Source: DASWIG01 sp036397835 | GTDB taxonomy: Bacteria; Acidobacteriota; Thermoanaerobaculia; Multivoradales; J023 | DNA length: 64,000 bases | Assembly: GCA_036397835.1 (NCBI GenBank) | Contig: DASWIG010000349.1 | Location: 1-64,000 of the forward strand | Direction of reading: 5' to 3' | In this document: piece after piece, positions 6,685-15,722 of the stretch | Layout: each line of letters starts with the position of its first letter | Position numbering within the stretch: the first letter of the stretch is position 1 | The notes under the pieces: generated by a model | What the model was told of the DNA's origin: nothing | What the model saw: only the letters and a program-made list of their open reading frames with translations | The model's database searches: none | Program-made: the position numbers and the translations under genes

Positions 6685-9201
6685 ATGAACGTCCTCCTGG
6701 TCGTGGCCGACGAGGCCCTCGCACGGCAGCTCACGGATTTCTTCAGCCGCCGGGGTCGCGGCGTGACCGCTTGCCGCGATTCGGAGAGCGCCCGCCAGGC
6801 GCTCGCGCGCGAGACCTTCTTCTACGTGCTGATCGACCTCGAGGCCGACGCCGAGGCCGCCGACCTGTGCCGCACGATCCGCGAGCTGCCGAACGGTGAG
6901 AGCGTCTACGCCCTGGTGCTGCCGGCGGCGGAGACCGTGGAGGCGATGCGCGCCGCGCTCGCCGCCGGCGCCGACGACTACCTGCCCAAGCCGGTCGACC
7001 AGGCCGCCCTGCAGCTCCGCCTCGCCCTCGGCGAGCGCCGCCTGGCGGCTCGCCAGCAGCAGCTCCGGCAGCAGGCCGAGGAGTCGCTGCGCTACCGCGA
7101 GCGCTACTTCCGGTCGCTGCTCGAGAACTCCTCCGACCTCATCACCATCGTCGACTCCGAGGGGCACATCCTCTACCAGACCCCGTCGAGCGAGCACCTG
7201 CTGGGCTGGAACGCCGAAGAGATGATGGGCTGGAACCTGATCGAGCACGTCCATCCCGACGACCGCGTCGAGGTCGCCGCCACCCTCGCGCAGTCGGTGG
7301 GCGACGCCGCCCTCACCCCGTCGCTGCAATGCCGCATCCGCCACCGCAGCGGCGACTACCGCCCCTTCGAATCGCTGTTCAAGAACCTGCTCGCCGACGC
7401 GGTGGTCGCCGGCGTGGTGGTGACCTCGCGCGACATCTCCGAGCACCGCCGCCTCGAAACCGAGCTCAAGCGCGAGCGCGTGTTCTTCCAACAGCTCTTC
7501 AGCAATTCGCCCACCGGCATCGTGATCCTCGACCCCGAGGACCGCGTGGTCGACGCCAACGACTCCTTCCTCGAGCTCTTCCGTTGCCAGCTCGCGGACC
7601 TGCGCCGGCGGCCGATCAACGACTGCATCGTGCCCGCGGAGCTGGCCGACGAGGCCGCTCGCCTGTCGCGGGCCGTGCTCGCCCACGAGAGCGTCAACGC
7701 GCACGAGACCACCCGCCGCCGCCAGGACGGCTCGGCGGTGGAGGTGGCGCTCACCAGCTATCCGATCGAGATCTCCGGGCGCCTGATCGGCGCCTTCGGC
7801 ATCTACGCCGACATCACCCAGCGCAAGCAATTCGAGCGCGAGCTCTACCACCACGCCTACCACGACGCGCTGACCGGCCTGCCCAACCGCTCGCTGCTTT
7901 CCGAGCAGCTCGAGCGCTCGTTGCGCCGGGTCGAGCGCCGCGACGGCTACGCCTTCGCGCTGCTCTACATCGACCTCGACCGCTTCAAGGTGATCAACGA
8001 CAGCCTCGGTCACGAAGCGGGCGACGAGTTCCTCAAGGAGATCGCGCGGCGGCTGGAGGCCTGCGTGCGTCCCGGCGACGCCACGGCGCGGCTCGGCGGC
8101 GACGAGTTCACCGTGATCCTCGAGGACCTCCATCACCGGCGCGACGCCACCCGGGTGGCCGACCGCATCCTGGCGGCCCTCAGCCGTCCCTTCCGCGTCG
8201 CCGACCAGGAGGTCGCCTCCTCGGGCTCGATCGGCATCGCCTACGGCTCGCCGAGCTACGCCTCGGCCGACGAGCTGCTGCGCGACGCCGACCTCGCCAT
8301 GTACCGCGCCAAGAGCGCCGGCAAGGCTCGCTACGCGATCTTCGACGCCGAGATGCACGAGCGCGCCGTGCGCCGCCTGCAGCTCGAGTCGGAGCTGCGG
8401 CGGGCGATCGACGACGAAGAGCTGGCGCTCTACTACCAGCCCATGGTATCGCTCAGGACGCGGCGGGTGGTGGGCTTCGAGGCCCTGGTGCGCTGGCAGC
8501 GCCCCGGCGGCGGCCTGGTGGCGGCGCACGAGCTGATCCCGATCTGCGACGAGACCGGGCTGATCGTGCCCCTCGGCGGCTGGGTGGCGCGCGAGGTGGC
8601 ACGGCAGGTCGTCGCCTGGCAGCAGCTCTACCCCGAGCGCGACTGCCTGGTGACCATGAACCTCTCGGCCAAGGAGGCGGTACACTCGCGCTTCCTCGAG
8701 ACCATCGACTCGGCGGTGGCGGCGAGCGGCGCGCCAGCCTCCTCGATCGGCTTCGAGATGACCGAGAGCCTCATGGTCTCCGACGAGAAGATCTCGCAGG
8801 TGATGTGGGAGCTGCGCAAGCGCGGCTTCCGTCTCTACGTGGACGATTTCGGCACCGGCCAGGCCTCGCTCAGCGCCCTCTACCGCTTCCCGATCGACGC
8901 CCTCAAGATCCATCGCTCCTTCGTCCAGCAGATGGCGCCGGGCTCGGAGAGCGTGGAGATCGTGCGCGCCATCGTCGCCCTCGGCGAGAGCCTCGGGCTC
9001 CTGGTGGTGGCCGAAGGGGTGGAGAGCCGCGAGCAACTGGCGCGGGTGCGCCAGCTCGAGCTGATCTACGCCCAGGGCTTTCTCTTCGGTAAGCCGCTGC
9101 CGTGCGACAAGGCGGAGAAGCTCCTGGCGCTCGACACCCTGTGGAAAGAAGAGCAAGAGGCGCCCGAAAGGGCCGTGACCACGCCCGAAGGAGGTGGGTG
9201 A
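6685..9201 (+). CDS. REC-PAS-PAS-GGDEF-EAL c-di-GMP turnover protein
   Basis: The 838-aa protein has an N-terminal receiver-like domain (about 1-120; candidate phospho-acceptor Asp in VLIDLEA, Lys in LPKPVD) and two PAS domains (about 140-255 and 265-385, each ending in a DI(S/T)-type boundary). A GGDEF domain follows (DALTGLPNR, then GGDEF at residue 471) and an EAL domain (FEALVRW with Glu near 599, DDFGTGQASL, VAEGVES). Both catalytic signatures are intact, so it could make and degrade cyclic di-GMP, with balance set by phosphorylation or PAS ligands. No membrane segment is seen, so it is cytoplasmic. Its TGA shares one base with the ATG of the M48 gene. No histidine kinase partner is in the window. 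Confidence 0.93.
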   Translation: MNVLLVVADEALARQLTDFFSRRGRGVTACRDSESARQALARETFFYVLIDLEADAEAADLCRTIRELPNGESVYALVLPAAETVEAMRAALAAGADDYLPKPVDQAALQLRLALGERRLAARQQQLRQQAEESLRYRERYFRSLLENSSDLITIVDSEGHILYQTPSSEHLLGWNAEEMMGWNLIEHVHPDDRVEVAATLAQSVGDAALTPSLQCRIRHRSGDYRPFESLFKNLLADAVVAGVVVTSRDISEHRRLETELKRERVFFQQLFSNSPTGIVILDPEDRVVDANDSFLELFRCQLADLRRRPINDCIVPAELADEAARLSRAVLAHESVNAHETTRRRQDGSAVEVALTSYPIEISGRLIGAFGIYADITQRKQFERELYHHAYHDALTGLPNRSLLSEQLERSLRRVERRDGYAFALLYIDLDRFKVINDSLGHEAGDEFLKEIARRLEACVRPGDATARLGGDEFTVILEDLHHRRDATRVADRILAALSRPFRVADQEVASSGSIGIAYGSPSYASADELLRDADLAMYRAKSAGKARYAIFDAEMHERAVRRLQLESELRRAIDDEELALYYQPMVSLRTRRVVGFEALVRWQRPGGGLVAAHELIPICDETGLIVPLGGWVAREVARQVVAWQQLYPERDCLVTMNLSAKEAVHSRFLETIDSAVAASGAPASSIGFEMTESLMVSDEKISQVMWELRKRGFRLYVDDFGTGQASLSALYRFPIDALKIHRSFVQQMAPGSESVEIVRAIVALGESLGLLVVAEGVESREQLARVRQLELIYAQGFLFGKPLPCDKAEKLLALDTLWKEEQEAPERAVTTPEGGG

Positions 9202-10523
9202 TGGACGTGACGACGAAGCGATGGGTATTGACCGCACTCTGCCTGGCGCTCGCCGCCTTCGCGGCGCCGGCGCAGGACGAGCCGGCACCGGAGGGAGAGC
9301 TGGCGTCGCTGGACTTCGAGTCGGGCCCGGCCGAGCCGTTCGACGTCGAGGCCGCGACCGACGCCTATCTGGCGCGGCTCTCTCCGGAAGAGCGCGAGCG
9401 CTCGGACAGCTACTTCGAAGGCGGCTACTGGCTGCGGCTGTGGGGTTTCCTCTACGGTCTCGGCGTCGCCTGGCTGCTCCTGGGCACCGGGCTCTCGGCC
9501 GGGCTCCGCGACCTGGCGCAGCGGGTGACGCGCTTCTGGGCCGTCCACGTGGTGGTCTTCGCCGTCCCTTACGTGGTGCTGACGACGCTCCTCGTGTTTC
9601 CGTTGACCCTCTACCAGGGATTCTTCCGGGAGCGCCGCTACGGCCTGGCGACCCAGACGCTCGGCGAGTGGCTGGGCGACCAGGTCAAGGGCCTTGGGGT
9701 GGGCCTCGTGCTCACCCCGCTCCTGCTCGTCGCCCTCTACGCCGTCTTCCGCCGCGCGCCGCGCTCCTGGTGGCTGTGGGGCGCGGGCGTCGCTCTCGTC
9801 TTCCTGATGTTCGTGCTGCTGATCGCGCCGGTCTACATCGCGCCGATCTTCAACGCCTACGAGCCCCTGGAGGATCCGGCGGTGGTCGAGCCGATCCTGG
9901 CGATGGCGCGCGCCAACGGCGTCGCAGCGGAAAAGGTCTACCAGTTCGACGCCTCGCGCCAGTCGACGCGCATCAGCGCCAACGTCAGCGGCTTCCTCGG
10001 CACCATGCGCATCTCGCTCAACGACAATCTGCTCGAGCGCAGCACCCTGCCCGAGGTCGAGGCGGTGATGGGGCACGAGCTCGGCCACTACGTGCTCAAC
10101 CACATCTACGAGTCGATCGTCTTCTTCGGCGTCGTGCTGGTGGCGGGGTTTGCCTTCCTGCGCTGGTCGTTCGACCGGGCGGTGGCGCGCTGGGGCGGGC
10201 GCTGGCGGGTGCGGGGCATCGCCGACGTGGCGGGGCTGCCGCTGCTCGGAGCGATCCTCTCGGTCTTCTTCTTCGTGCTGACGCCGGTGACCAACACCTA
10301 CGTCCGGGTCAACGAGGCGGAAGCCGACGTCTTCGGCCTCAACGCGGCGCGCCAGCCTGACGGCTTCGCCTCGACGGCGATCAAGCTCAGCGAGTACCGC
10401 AAGCTGGATCCCGGCCCGCTCGAGGAGTGGATCTTCTACGACCACCCGAGCGGCCGGGCGCGGGTCGAGATGGCGATGCGCTGGAAGGCCGAGAGCCGCG
10501 CCGAAGAACCGTGGAGACCATGA
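9201..10523 (+). CDS. M48-family (Ste24/CAAX protease-like) membrane metalloprotease
   Basis: The 440-aa protein starts with a signal-like segment (residues about 8-25) and has several membrane spans. The zinc motif HELGH begins at residue 292 inside VMGHELGHYVLNH, and the third ligand is in VNEAEADVFGLN near residue 373. This is the Ste24/HtpX superfamily layout; the length and the DASRQSTRISANVSGF region fit Ste24-type CAAX proteases. In bacteria such enzymes mostly handle membrane protein quality control; prenyl processing is not implied. A GAAGGAGGT box lies just upstream, and the ATG overlaps the previous stop by one base. asnB begins 3 bp after its stop. Confidence 0.9.
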   Translation: MDVTTKRWVLTALCLALAAFAAPAQDEPAPEGELASLDFESGPAEPFDVEAATDAYLARLSPEERERSDSYFEGGYWLRLWGFLYGLGVAWLLLGTGLSAGLRDLAQRVTRFWAVHVVVFAVPYVVLTTLLVFPLTLYQGFFRERRYGLATQTLGEWLGDQVKGLGVGLVLTPLLLVALYAVFRRAPRSWWLWGAGVALVFLMFVLLIAPVYIAPIFNAYEPLEDPAVVEPILAMARANGVAAEKVYQFDASRQSTRISANVSGFLGTMRISLNDNLLERSTLPEVEAVMGHELGHYVLNHIYESIVFFGVVLVAGFAFLRWSFDRAVARWGGRWRVRGIADVAGLPLLGAILSVFFFVLTPVTNTYVRVNEAEADVFGLNAARQPDGFASTAIKLSEYRKLDPGPLEEWIFYDHPSGRARVEMAMRWKAESRAEEPWRP

Positions 10524-10526
10524 CGA

Positions 10527-12437
10527 GTGTGTGGAATCGCCGGCTACCTGACGTTCAACCGTCCACCTGAGCGATCGGTCTTGCAAGCCATGGCTGGTCG
10601 GATGTTCCACCGGGGTCCGGACGCCGAGGGCTTTTTCCTCGACGAGCACATGGGCTTCGCATTTCGACGCCTGGGGATCATCGATCTCGAGAGCGGCGAC
10701 CAGCCCATCTACAGCGAAGACCGTTCCCTGGTGATGATCGCCAACGGCGAGATCTTCAATTACAAGGAATTGAAAGAAGATCTACTGAAGCGGAATCATC
10801 AATTCTATACACAGACCGACGTGGAGGTCCTGGTCCATCTCTACGAAGACCATGGGCCGGCATGTGTGAAAAAGCTCAACGGTCAGTTTGCATTCGCCGT
10901 CTGGGATCGGCGTGAGCGCACGCTGTTCTTGACCCGGGATCACTTGGGCATCTGTCCACTCTATTACACCGAGGTGGAGGGCGCGTTCGTTTTCGGCTCC
11001 GAGATCAAGGCCATCCTCGAGCATCCCGGCGTCGAGCGGCGGGTGGAACTGACCGGCCTGGATCAGGTCTTCACCTTCCCGGGCCTGGTGAGCCCTCATA
11101 CCCTCTTCCACGACATTCGACGGTTGGAGAACGGTCATTATCTATTGGTGCGGGAGACGGGGGTCGTGGATCGCGAGTACTGGGACCTGGTCTACCCGAC
11201 CTGCGACGAGGCGCTGCCGGCAAGGCCGGAGAGCTACTACGTCGAGGCCCTGGCGGAGATCTTCCAGCGCTCGGTGGCCTATCGCCTGCAGGCCGACGTG
11301 CCGGTGGGCTTCTACCTGAGTGGCGGTCTCGACTCCTCGCTGATCGCGGCGGCGATCCACCGTCTGGCACCGGACCAGCGCCGGCACGCCTTCGCCATCA
11401 ATTTTGCGGACCAGGAGGCCGACGAACGCCAGTACCAGGAGATCATGGCGAGGCAGGTGAAGTGCTACCTCCATGAGCATCGTTTCGACTGGCGGCGAAC
11501 CTCCGAGCTCATGCACGACATGGTCTACCACGCGGAGTGTCCGGTCAAGGAGACCTACAACACTTGCTCCATGGTGCTCTCACGGATGGCCCGCGAGCAC
11601 GGAGTCAAGGTGATCCTCACCGGCGAGGGTGCCGACGAGCTCTTCGCCGGTTATATCGGCTACCGGCTCGACGCCCTGCGCTCGCCCTCGCCGGGATCGT
11701 CGTCCTTCGAGGAAATCCTCGAGGAGGAGCTGAGGCAGCGGCTATGGGGCACCCCGGATCTCTTCTACGAGCACAACTACCATGCTCTGGGGGAAACCAA
11801 GCAGGCCCTCTACGCCACCGAGGTGCGGCGGGGATTCGCCGCGTTCGATTGCCTGCGAGAGCCGGTGGTGAGAAAAGACCGGCTCGAGAATCGCCACCCC
11901 CTGCACCAGCGCTCCTATCTCGACTACAAGCTGCGCATGGCGGACCATCTGCTGATGGACCACGGCGACCAGATGGCGCTGGCTCATTCCGTCGAAGCCC
12001 GCTATCCCTTCCTGGACGTCGACCTCGTCGAATTCGCTCGCCAGATGCCGCCGGAGCTGAAGCTCAACGGCTTTCGCGAGAAGTACGTCCTGCGCAAGAT
12101 GGGGGAGGGCATGCTGCCGGCGTCCATCCTGGATCGGGAGAAGTTCGGATGGTACGCTCCCGGCAGTCCCCAGCTCCTCCAAGCGGGCGTGGAGTGGATT
12201 CAGGACGTCCTCTCTTACGATCGGATCTCGCGCCAGGGCTACTTCGACCCCGACGTGATCGAGCGCATCAAAACGCAGTATCAAAAACCGGGTTTCCGCT
12301 TGAATCAACCCTACGAATGTGACGTCCTGATCGTCGTCGCCAGCTTCGGATTGCTCCTCGACGCCTTCGATCTGCCGGACGCCGGCGTCGGGGCCCTCGC
12401 TCCGACTGCTCGGTATCCGGCGACGCTGAGCTCGTAA
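10527..12437 (+). CDS. asnB: asparagine synthetase (glutamine-hydrolysing)
   Basis: The 636-aa protein is a class II glutamine amidotransferase fused to an ATP-dependent synthetase. GTG at 10527 is the start because it puts Cys at position 2 (MCGIAG), the required nucleophile. HRGPDAEGF and RLGIIDL follow in the glutaminase half. The synthetase half has the PP-loop SGGLDSS, GEGADELFAGY and EARYPFLD. It may simply make asparagine. Its place between a protease gene and a SyrP-like oxygenase, convergent with a large NRPS operon, also allows a role in amidating or supplying an amino acid for the natural product. GGAG near 10512 is a possible ribosome site. Confidence 0.92.
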   Translation: MCGIAGYLTFNRPPERSVLQAMAGRMFHRGPDAEGFFLDEHMGFAFRRLGIIDLESGDQPIYSEDRSLVMIANGEIFNYKELKEDLLKRNHQFYTQTDVEVLVHLYEDHGPACVKKLNGQFAFAVWDRRERTLFLTRDHLGICPLYYTEVEGAFVFGSEIKAILEHPGVERRVELTGLDQVFTFPGLVSPHTLFHDIRRLENGHYLLVRETGVVDREYWDLVYPTCDEALPARPESYYVEALAEIFQRSVAYRLQADVPVGFYLSGGLDSSLIAAAIHRLAPDQRRHAFAINFADQEADERQYQEIMARQVKCYLHEHRFDWRRTSELMHDMVYHAECPVKETYNTCSMVLSRMAREHGVKVILTGEGADELFAGYIGYRLDALRSPSPGSSSFEEILEEELRQRLWGTPDLFYEHNYHALGETKQALYATEVRRGFAAFDCLREPVVRKDRLENRHPLHQRSYLDYKLRMADHLLMDHGDQMALAHSVEARYPFLDVDLVEFARQMPPELKLNGFREKYVLRKMGEGMLPASILDREKFGWYAPGSPQLLQAGVEWIQDVLSYDRISRQGYFDPDVIERIKTQYQKPGFRLNQPYECDVLIVVASFGLLLDAFDLPDAGVGALAPTARYPATLSS

Positions 12438-12453
12438 CCTGGAGAACTTCGTG

Positions 12454-13443
12454 ATGAGCCATGAATCGACCCCTATCGGCCTCAAGATTTCCTCCCGAGT
12501 CTGGAACCAGGAGCACAACCTCCCGCTGCTCATCGAGCCGGAAAGCCCCAGCGACACGGAGGGCTTGATCGCCTGGTGGCGCGAGAATCGGCCCTGGCTC
12601 GACGGCAAGTTGAGCGAGCACGGCGCCGTCCTATTCCGCGGTTTTGGAATCGACTCGCAGGCTCGTTTGCGGCAGGTGAGCGCCGCGACCTCCGGCCAAC
12701 TCCTCGATTACGTCGACGGCAACTCTCCGCGGACCAAGATGGAAGCCGGAGTCTACACCTCCACCGAATATCCTCCCGAGTACTTCATTTCGATGCACAA
12801 CGAGCTGTCGTACGCCCGGCGCTGGCCGTCGCGGCTCAACTTCTGCTGCGTCACGCCGCCGGCGACCGGCGGCGAAACCCCGCTGGCGGACAGCCGCAGG
12901 ATCCTGCGCGAGCTGCGGCCCGAGATCGTGGACGAATTCCGCCGCAAAGGCGTCAAGTACATTCGCAACCTCCACGGCGGCGCGGGATTCGGCCCTTCGT
13001 GGCAGAAGACCTTCGAGACCGACGAGCGCGCGCTGGCGGAGAAGTTCATTCAGGATTCCGGGATGAATGCCGAGTGGCAGCCGGACGGGAGCCTGCGGAT
13101 CACCAGCGTGCGTCCGGCCACCACCGTGCACCCGGTCACCGGCGAGGAGGTGTGGTTCAACCAGGCGGACCAGTTCCACCCCTCCACCCATCAACGGGAG
13201 GTCTACGAGTCGCTGCTCGTCATGTACCAGGGCCGGGAGGACCAGCTTCCCCAGCACGCCACCTTCGGTGACGGCACGCCGCTTGAAGAGTCGATGCTGG
13301 ACGAGATCCGCGAGACGATTCGCCGCTGCCTGGTGCTGTCCCCCTGGCAGCAAGGGGATCTGGTCGTCGTGGACAACGTGCTGGTGTGTCACGGCCGGAT
13401 GCCGTTCACCGGGCCGCGCAAGATCCTGGTCACGATGGCCTAG
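12454..13443 (+). CDS. TauD/TfdA (SyrP-like) Fe(II)/2-oxoglutarate dioxygenase
   Basis: The 329-aa protein has the iron-binding facial triad as H115-N-E117 (SMHNELSY) and His313 (VCHGRMPF), plus the 2-oxoglutarate-binding Arg in TGPRKILV. The HxE form and the flanking sequence match the SyrP-type group, whose members beta-hydroxylate amino acids held on NRPS carrier domains. ATG 12454 is preferred over the GTG three bases upstream because it has better spacing to GGAGA at 12441. It starts 16 bp after asnB. The likely role is hydroxylation of an NRPS-bound residue or precursor; the substrate is not known. Confidence 0.87.
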   Translation: MSHESTPIGLKISSRVWNQEHNLPLLIEPESPSDTEGLIAWWRENRPWLDGKLSEHGAVLFRGFGIDSQARLRQVSAATSGQLLDYVDGNSPRTKMEAGVYTSTEYPPEYFISMHNELSYARRWPSRLNFCCVTPPATGGETPLADSRRILRELRPEIVDEFRRKGVKYIRNLHGGAGFGPSWQKTFETDERALAEKFIQDSGMNAEWQPDGSLRITSVRPATTVHPVTGEEVWFNQADQFHPSTHQREVYESLLVMYQGREDQLPQHATFGDGTPLEESMLDEIRETIRRCLVLSPWQQGDLVVVDNVLVCHGRMPFTGPRKILVTMA

Positions 13444-13472
13444 ATCCAAGCAACCAACGGAGGAGAAAGAGA

Positions 13473-15707
13473 ATGAAGCTCGCGGGTGCACGAAAGATCC
13501 TGATCGGCGGACTGGCCGTCATCCTGTTGCTGGTCCTCGCAGTCGCGGTATGGTGGAGATCGAGCGGCGAAACGCGGGAGAGCGCCTTCGCCAATCCCGA
13601 GGCTCCCCTGAGCATGGCCGAGATGGCCATGGGGGGTGAGAGCGGACCTTTCTATCCCGCCGCCGTCCACACCCGAAATGGCGCCCTGCTCCCCCAGGAA
13701 ACCTTCACCGGTTCGGAGAGCTGTAGGGAGTGCCATGCCGAGATCGTCGAGCAGTGGTCGTCCTCGCCCCACCGTTTTTCCGGCCTCGACAATCCGTGGT
13801 ATCGGGTGAGCTGGGAGCAGGTGCGCGAGGACCGGGGGCCGCAGGCAGCCCGGTGGTGCGCCGGCTGCCACACGCCGGCGCTTCTCGTTGCCGGCGCCGC
13901 CGACGGGGACGTCGCCGGGCTCCTGGAAGCCCCGGCCGCTGAGACCGGGGTCTCGTGCCTGGTCTGCCATGGCATTTCCCGCGTCGGCAGCACCTTGGGC
14001 CAGGGTCACTATGAGCTCCACGTTCCGTCGCGCCACGCCATGGCCACCCATCCCAACGGCCTGGTGCGCGGTTTCTACAATCTCCTCGTACGGCTCGATC
14101 CGGAGCCCCATCGCCGGGCTTATTCCGTTTCCGATCTGCCCGCGGCCGAGTTTTGCTCGACCTGCCACAAGGCCGCCTTGGACGAGCCGATGAGCGGCCA
14201 CCCCTACCTCAACGTGCTCGACGAGTACCTGCCCTGGCAAGTGAGCAGTGCCTCGGGCAACGGCATGATGCAGTCGTACTATTTCCCGGAGCCCCGGAAT
14301 TGCGTCGACTGCCACATGCCTCGGCCGGCCGGCGGGGCTGATCACCGTTTTGCTTCCACCAACACGGCGCTGCCCACCTTCAACGACGATGCGGCGCAGC
14401 TCCAAGCAGTGATCGACTCCCTTCGCTCCGGCTTCGTCTCGATCGACCTCTTCGCTATGTCAGAGGGAATTCCGAGCGCCAACTTGGACACGAGCCGGCC
14501 ACAGAAAGTTTACGCCCCCCTCAACCGTGTGCCTGCCACCGTGCGCCGGGGAGAATCGAACCGTGTGGACGTCGTCCTGCGCAATCGTAGCGTGGGTCAC
14601 CTCTTCCCAGGCGGTAAGAACGTCCAGTTGGATTGTTGGTACGAGCTGAAGGCGACGGACGAAAACGGCAAGGTCATCTTCTGGCGGGGCCGCACCGAGC
14701 CGGGGGAGCCGGTCGATCCGGGAACACGGTTTTTGGGCGACGTCTGGATCGACGAGAGCTCCGAACGCGTCCCGGGATACGAGTTCTGGAAGAACCGCAC
14801 CGACGTGTCGCGGCAACGCCTCATCGCCTACGGCGCGCTGTTGGCGCGCTTTCGCGTCGACATCCCACCGGAAACAGGAAACGAGCTGACGTTGGCCGTC
14901 CGCTTGAACTACCGCAGGTTCCGACCCGAATTCACCCGCCGGGTTTTCGACCGTCTGGGTAGGGAAGGCGTGGAGGTCCCCATCGTCACCCTGGCGGAGG
15001 ATTCCCTCACCCTGCGCGTGGTCGATGCCGGTGCCGAGCTGCCCGACATGGAGACGGCGGAGGCGCATCCGGACGCCGACTACGAACGCTGGAACGACTA
15101 TGCATACGCCCTGGCGATATCCGGGGACGTCCGGTCCTCTCTGGGGGCCTTTCAGCGGCTGTTGGCGCTCAAGCCCGACTATGGCTTGGCTCATGCCAGC
15201 CTGGGAAACCTGCAACGGTTGCTCGGCAATTTCAGCGGCGCGAGGCAGCACCTGGATCAAGCCCTCGCCCTCGACGCCAACCCTGGCCTGGTTAACTTCC
15301 TTTTCGGAATGATCGCTCAGGGTGAGGCCAACTACGAAGACGCCATCAGCCGGATGCGTCGGGCCGCGGAGCAATACCCGGAAGATTCACGGGTGTGGAA
15401 GGAGCTCGGCACGACTCTGCTCCGGAACTCCTCTTACGAGGAGGCCATCCAGGCCTTCGAGAGGTCCCTGGCCATCACTCCGGAAGACAATTCGGTCCAC
15501 CTCTCTCTCGCGCTGGCCTACGACTCCCTCGGCGAGAGCCAGCGCGCCGAGGGCCACCGTGGGTTGAACCAACGCTTTCTCGGCGATCCGTCGGCCAACT
15601 CGCTGGTAGGGCTCTTCCTCACCAGTGATCCTCACGCCAGATCGCTACGGCCGCTCTACGAGTTCTCGTCGATGCCCCTCGACGAGGAGCCGGCGCAGTC
15701 GCCGTGA
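13473..15707 (+). CDS. five-heme c-type cytochrome with C-terminal TPR repeats
   Basis: The 744-aa protein has an N-terminal membrane anchor (residues about 8-27) and five CxxCH heme sites at residues 84 (CRECH), 129 (CAGCH), 162 (CLVCH), 228 (CSTCH) and 277 (CVDCH). A beta-rich middle region follows, then several TPR units between about 530 and 710. This is a cytochrome c554-like domain joined to TPRs, expected outside the cytoplasmic membrane. Such proteins often sit beside CRTAC1 lipoproteins, as here (the next gene is 15 bp on). The electron donor is not identifiable. The GGAGGA box 9 bp upstream supports the start. Any link to the natural product is unproven. Confidence 0.85.
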   Translation: MKLAGARKILIGGLAVILLLVLAVAVWWRSSGETRESAFANPEAPLSMAEMAMGGESGPFYPAAVHTRNGALLPQETFTGSESCRECHAEIVEQWSSSPHRFSGLDNPWYRVSWEQVREDRGPQAARWCAGCHTPALLVAGAADGDVAGLLEAPAAETGVSCLVCHGISRVGSTLGQGHYELHVPSRHAMATHPNGLVRGFYNLLVRLDPEPHRRAYSVSDLPAAEFCSTCHKAALDEPMSGHPYLNVLDEYLPWQVSSASGNGMMQSYYFPEPRNCVDCHMPRPAGGADHRFASTNTALPTFNDDAAQLQAVIDSLRSGFVSIDLFAMSEGIPSANLDTSRPQKVYAPLNRVPATVRRGESNRVDVVLRNRSVGHLFPGGKNVQLDCWYELKATDENGKVIFWRGRTEPGEPVDPGTRFLGDVWIDESSERVPGYEFWKNRTDVSRQRLIAYGALLARFRVDIPPETGNELTLAVRLNYRRFRPEFTRRVFDRLGREGVEVPIVTLAEDSLTLRVVDAGAELPDMETAEAHPDADYERWNDYAYALAISGDVRSSLGAFQRLLALKPDYGLAHASLGNLQRLLGNFSGARQHLDQALALDANPGLVNFLFGMIAQGEANYEDAISRMRRAAEQYPEDSRVWKELGTTLLRNSSYEEAIQAFERSLAITPEDNSVHLSLALAYDSLGESQRAEGHRGLNQRFLGDPSANSLVGLFLTSDPHARSLRPLYEFSSMPLDEEPAQSP

Positions 15708-15722
15708 CCCGGAGGTGCTCTC

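Noticed and set aside
5605..9288. 1227-codon minus-strand open frame
   Set aside because: It is antisense to cysS, yraN and the GGDEF-EAL gene, all with clear motifs; its translation has no recognisable family.
10527..12437. asnB as a lasso-peptide cyclase
   Set aside because: It has an intact Cys-2 glutaminase half, and no leader peptidase or precursor gene is nearby, so it fits glutamine-dependent asparagine synthetase.
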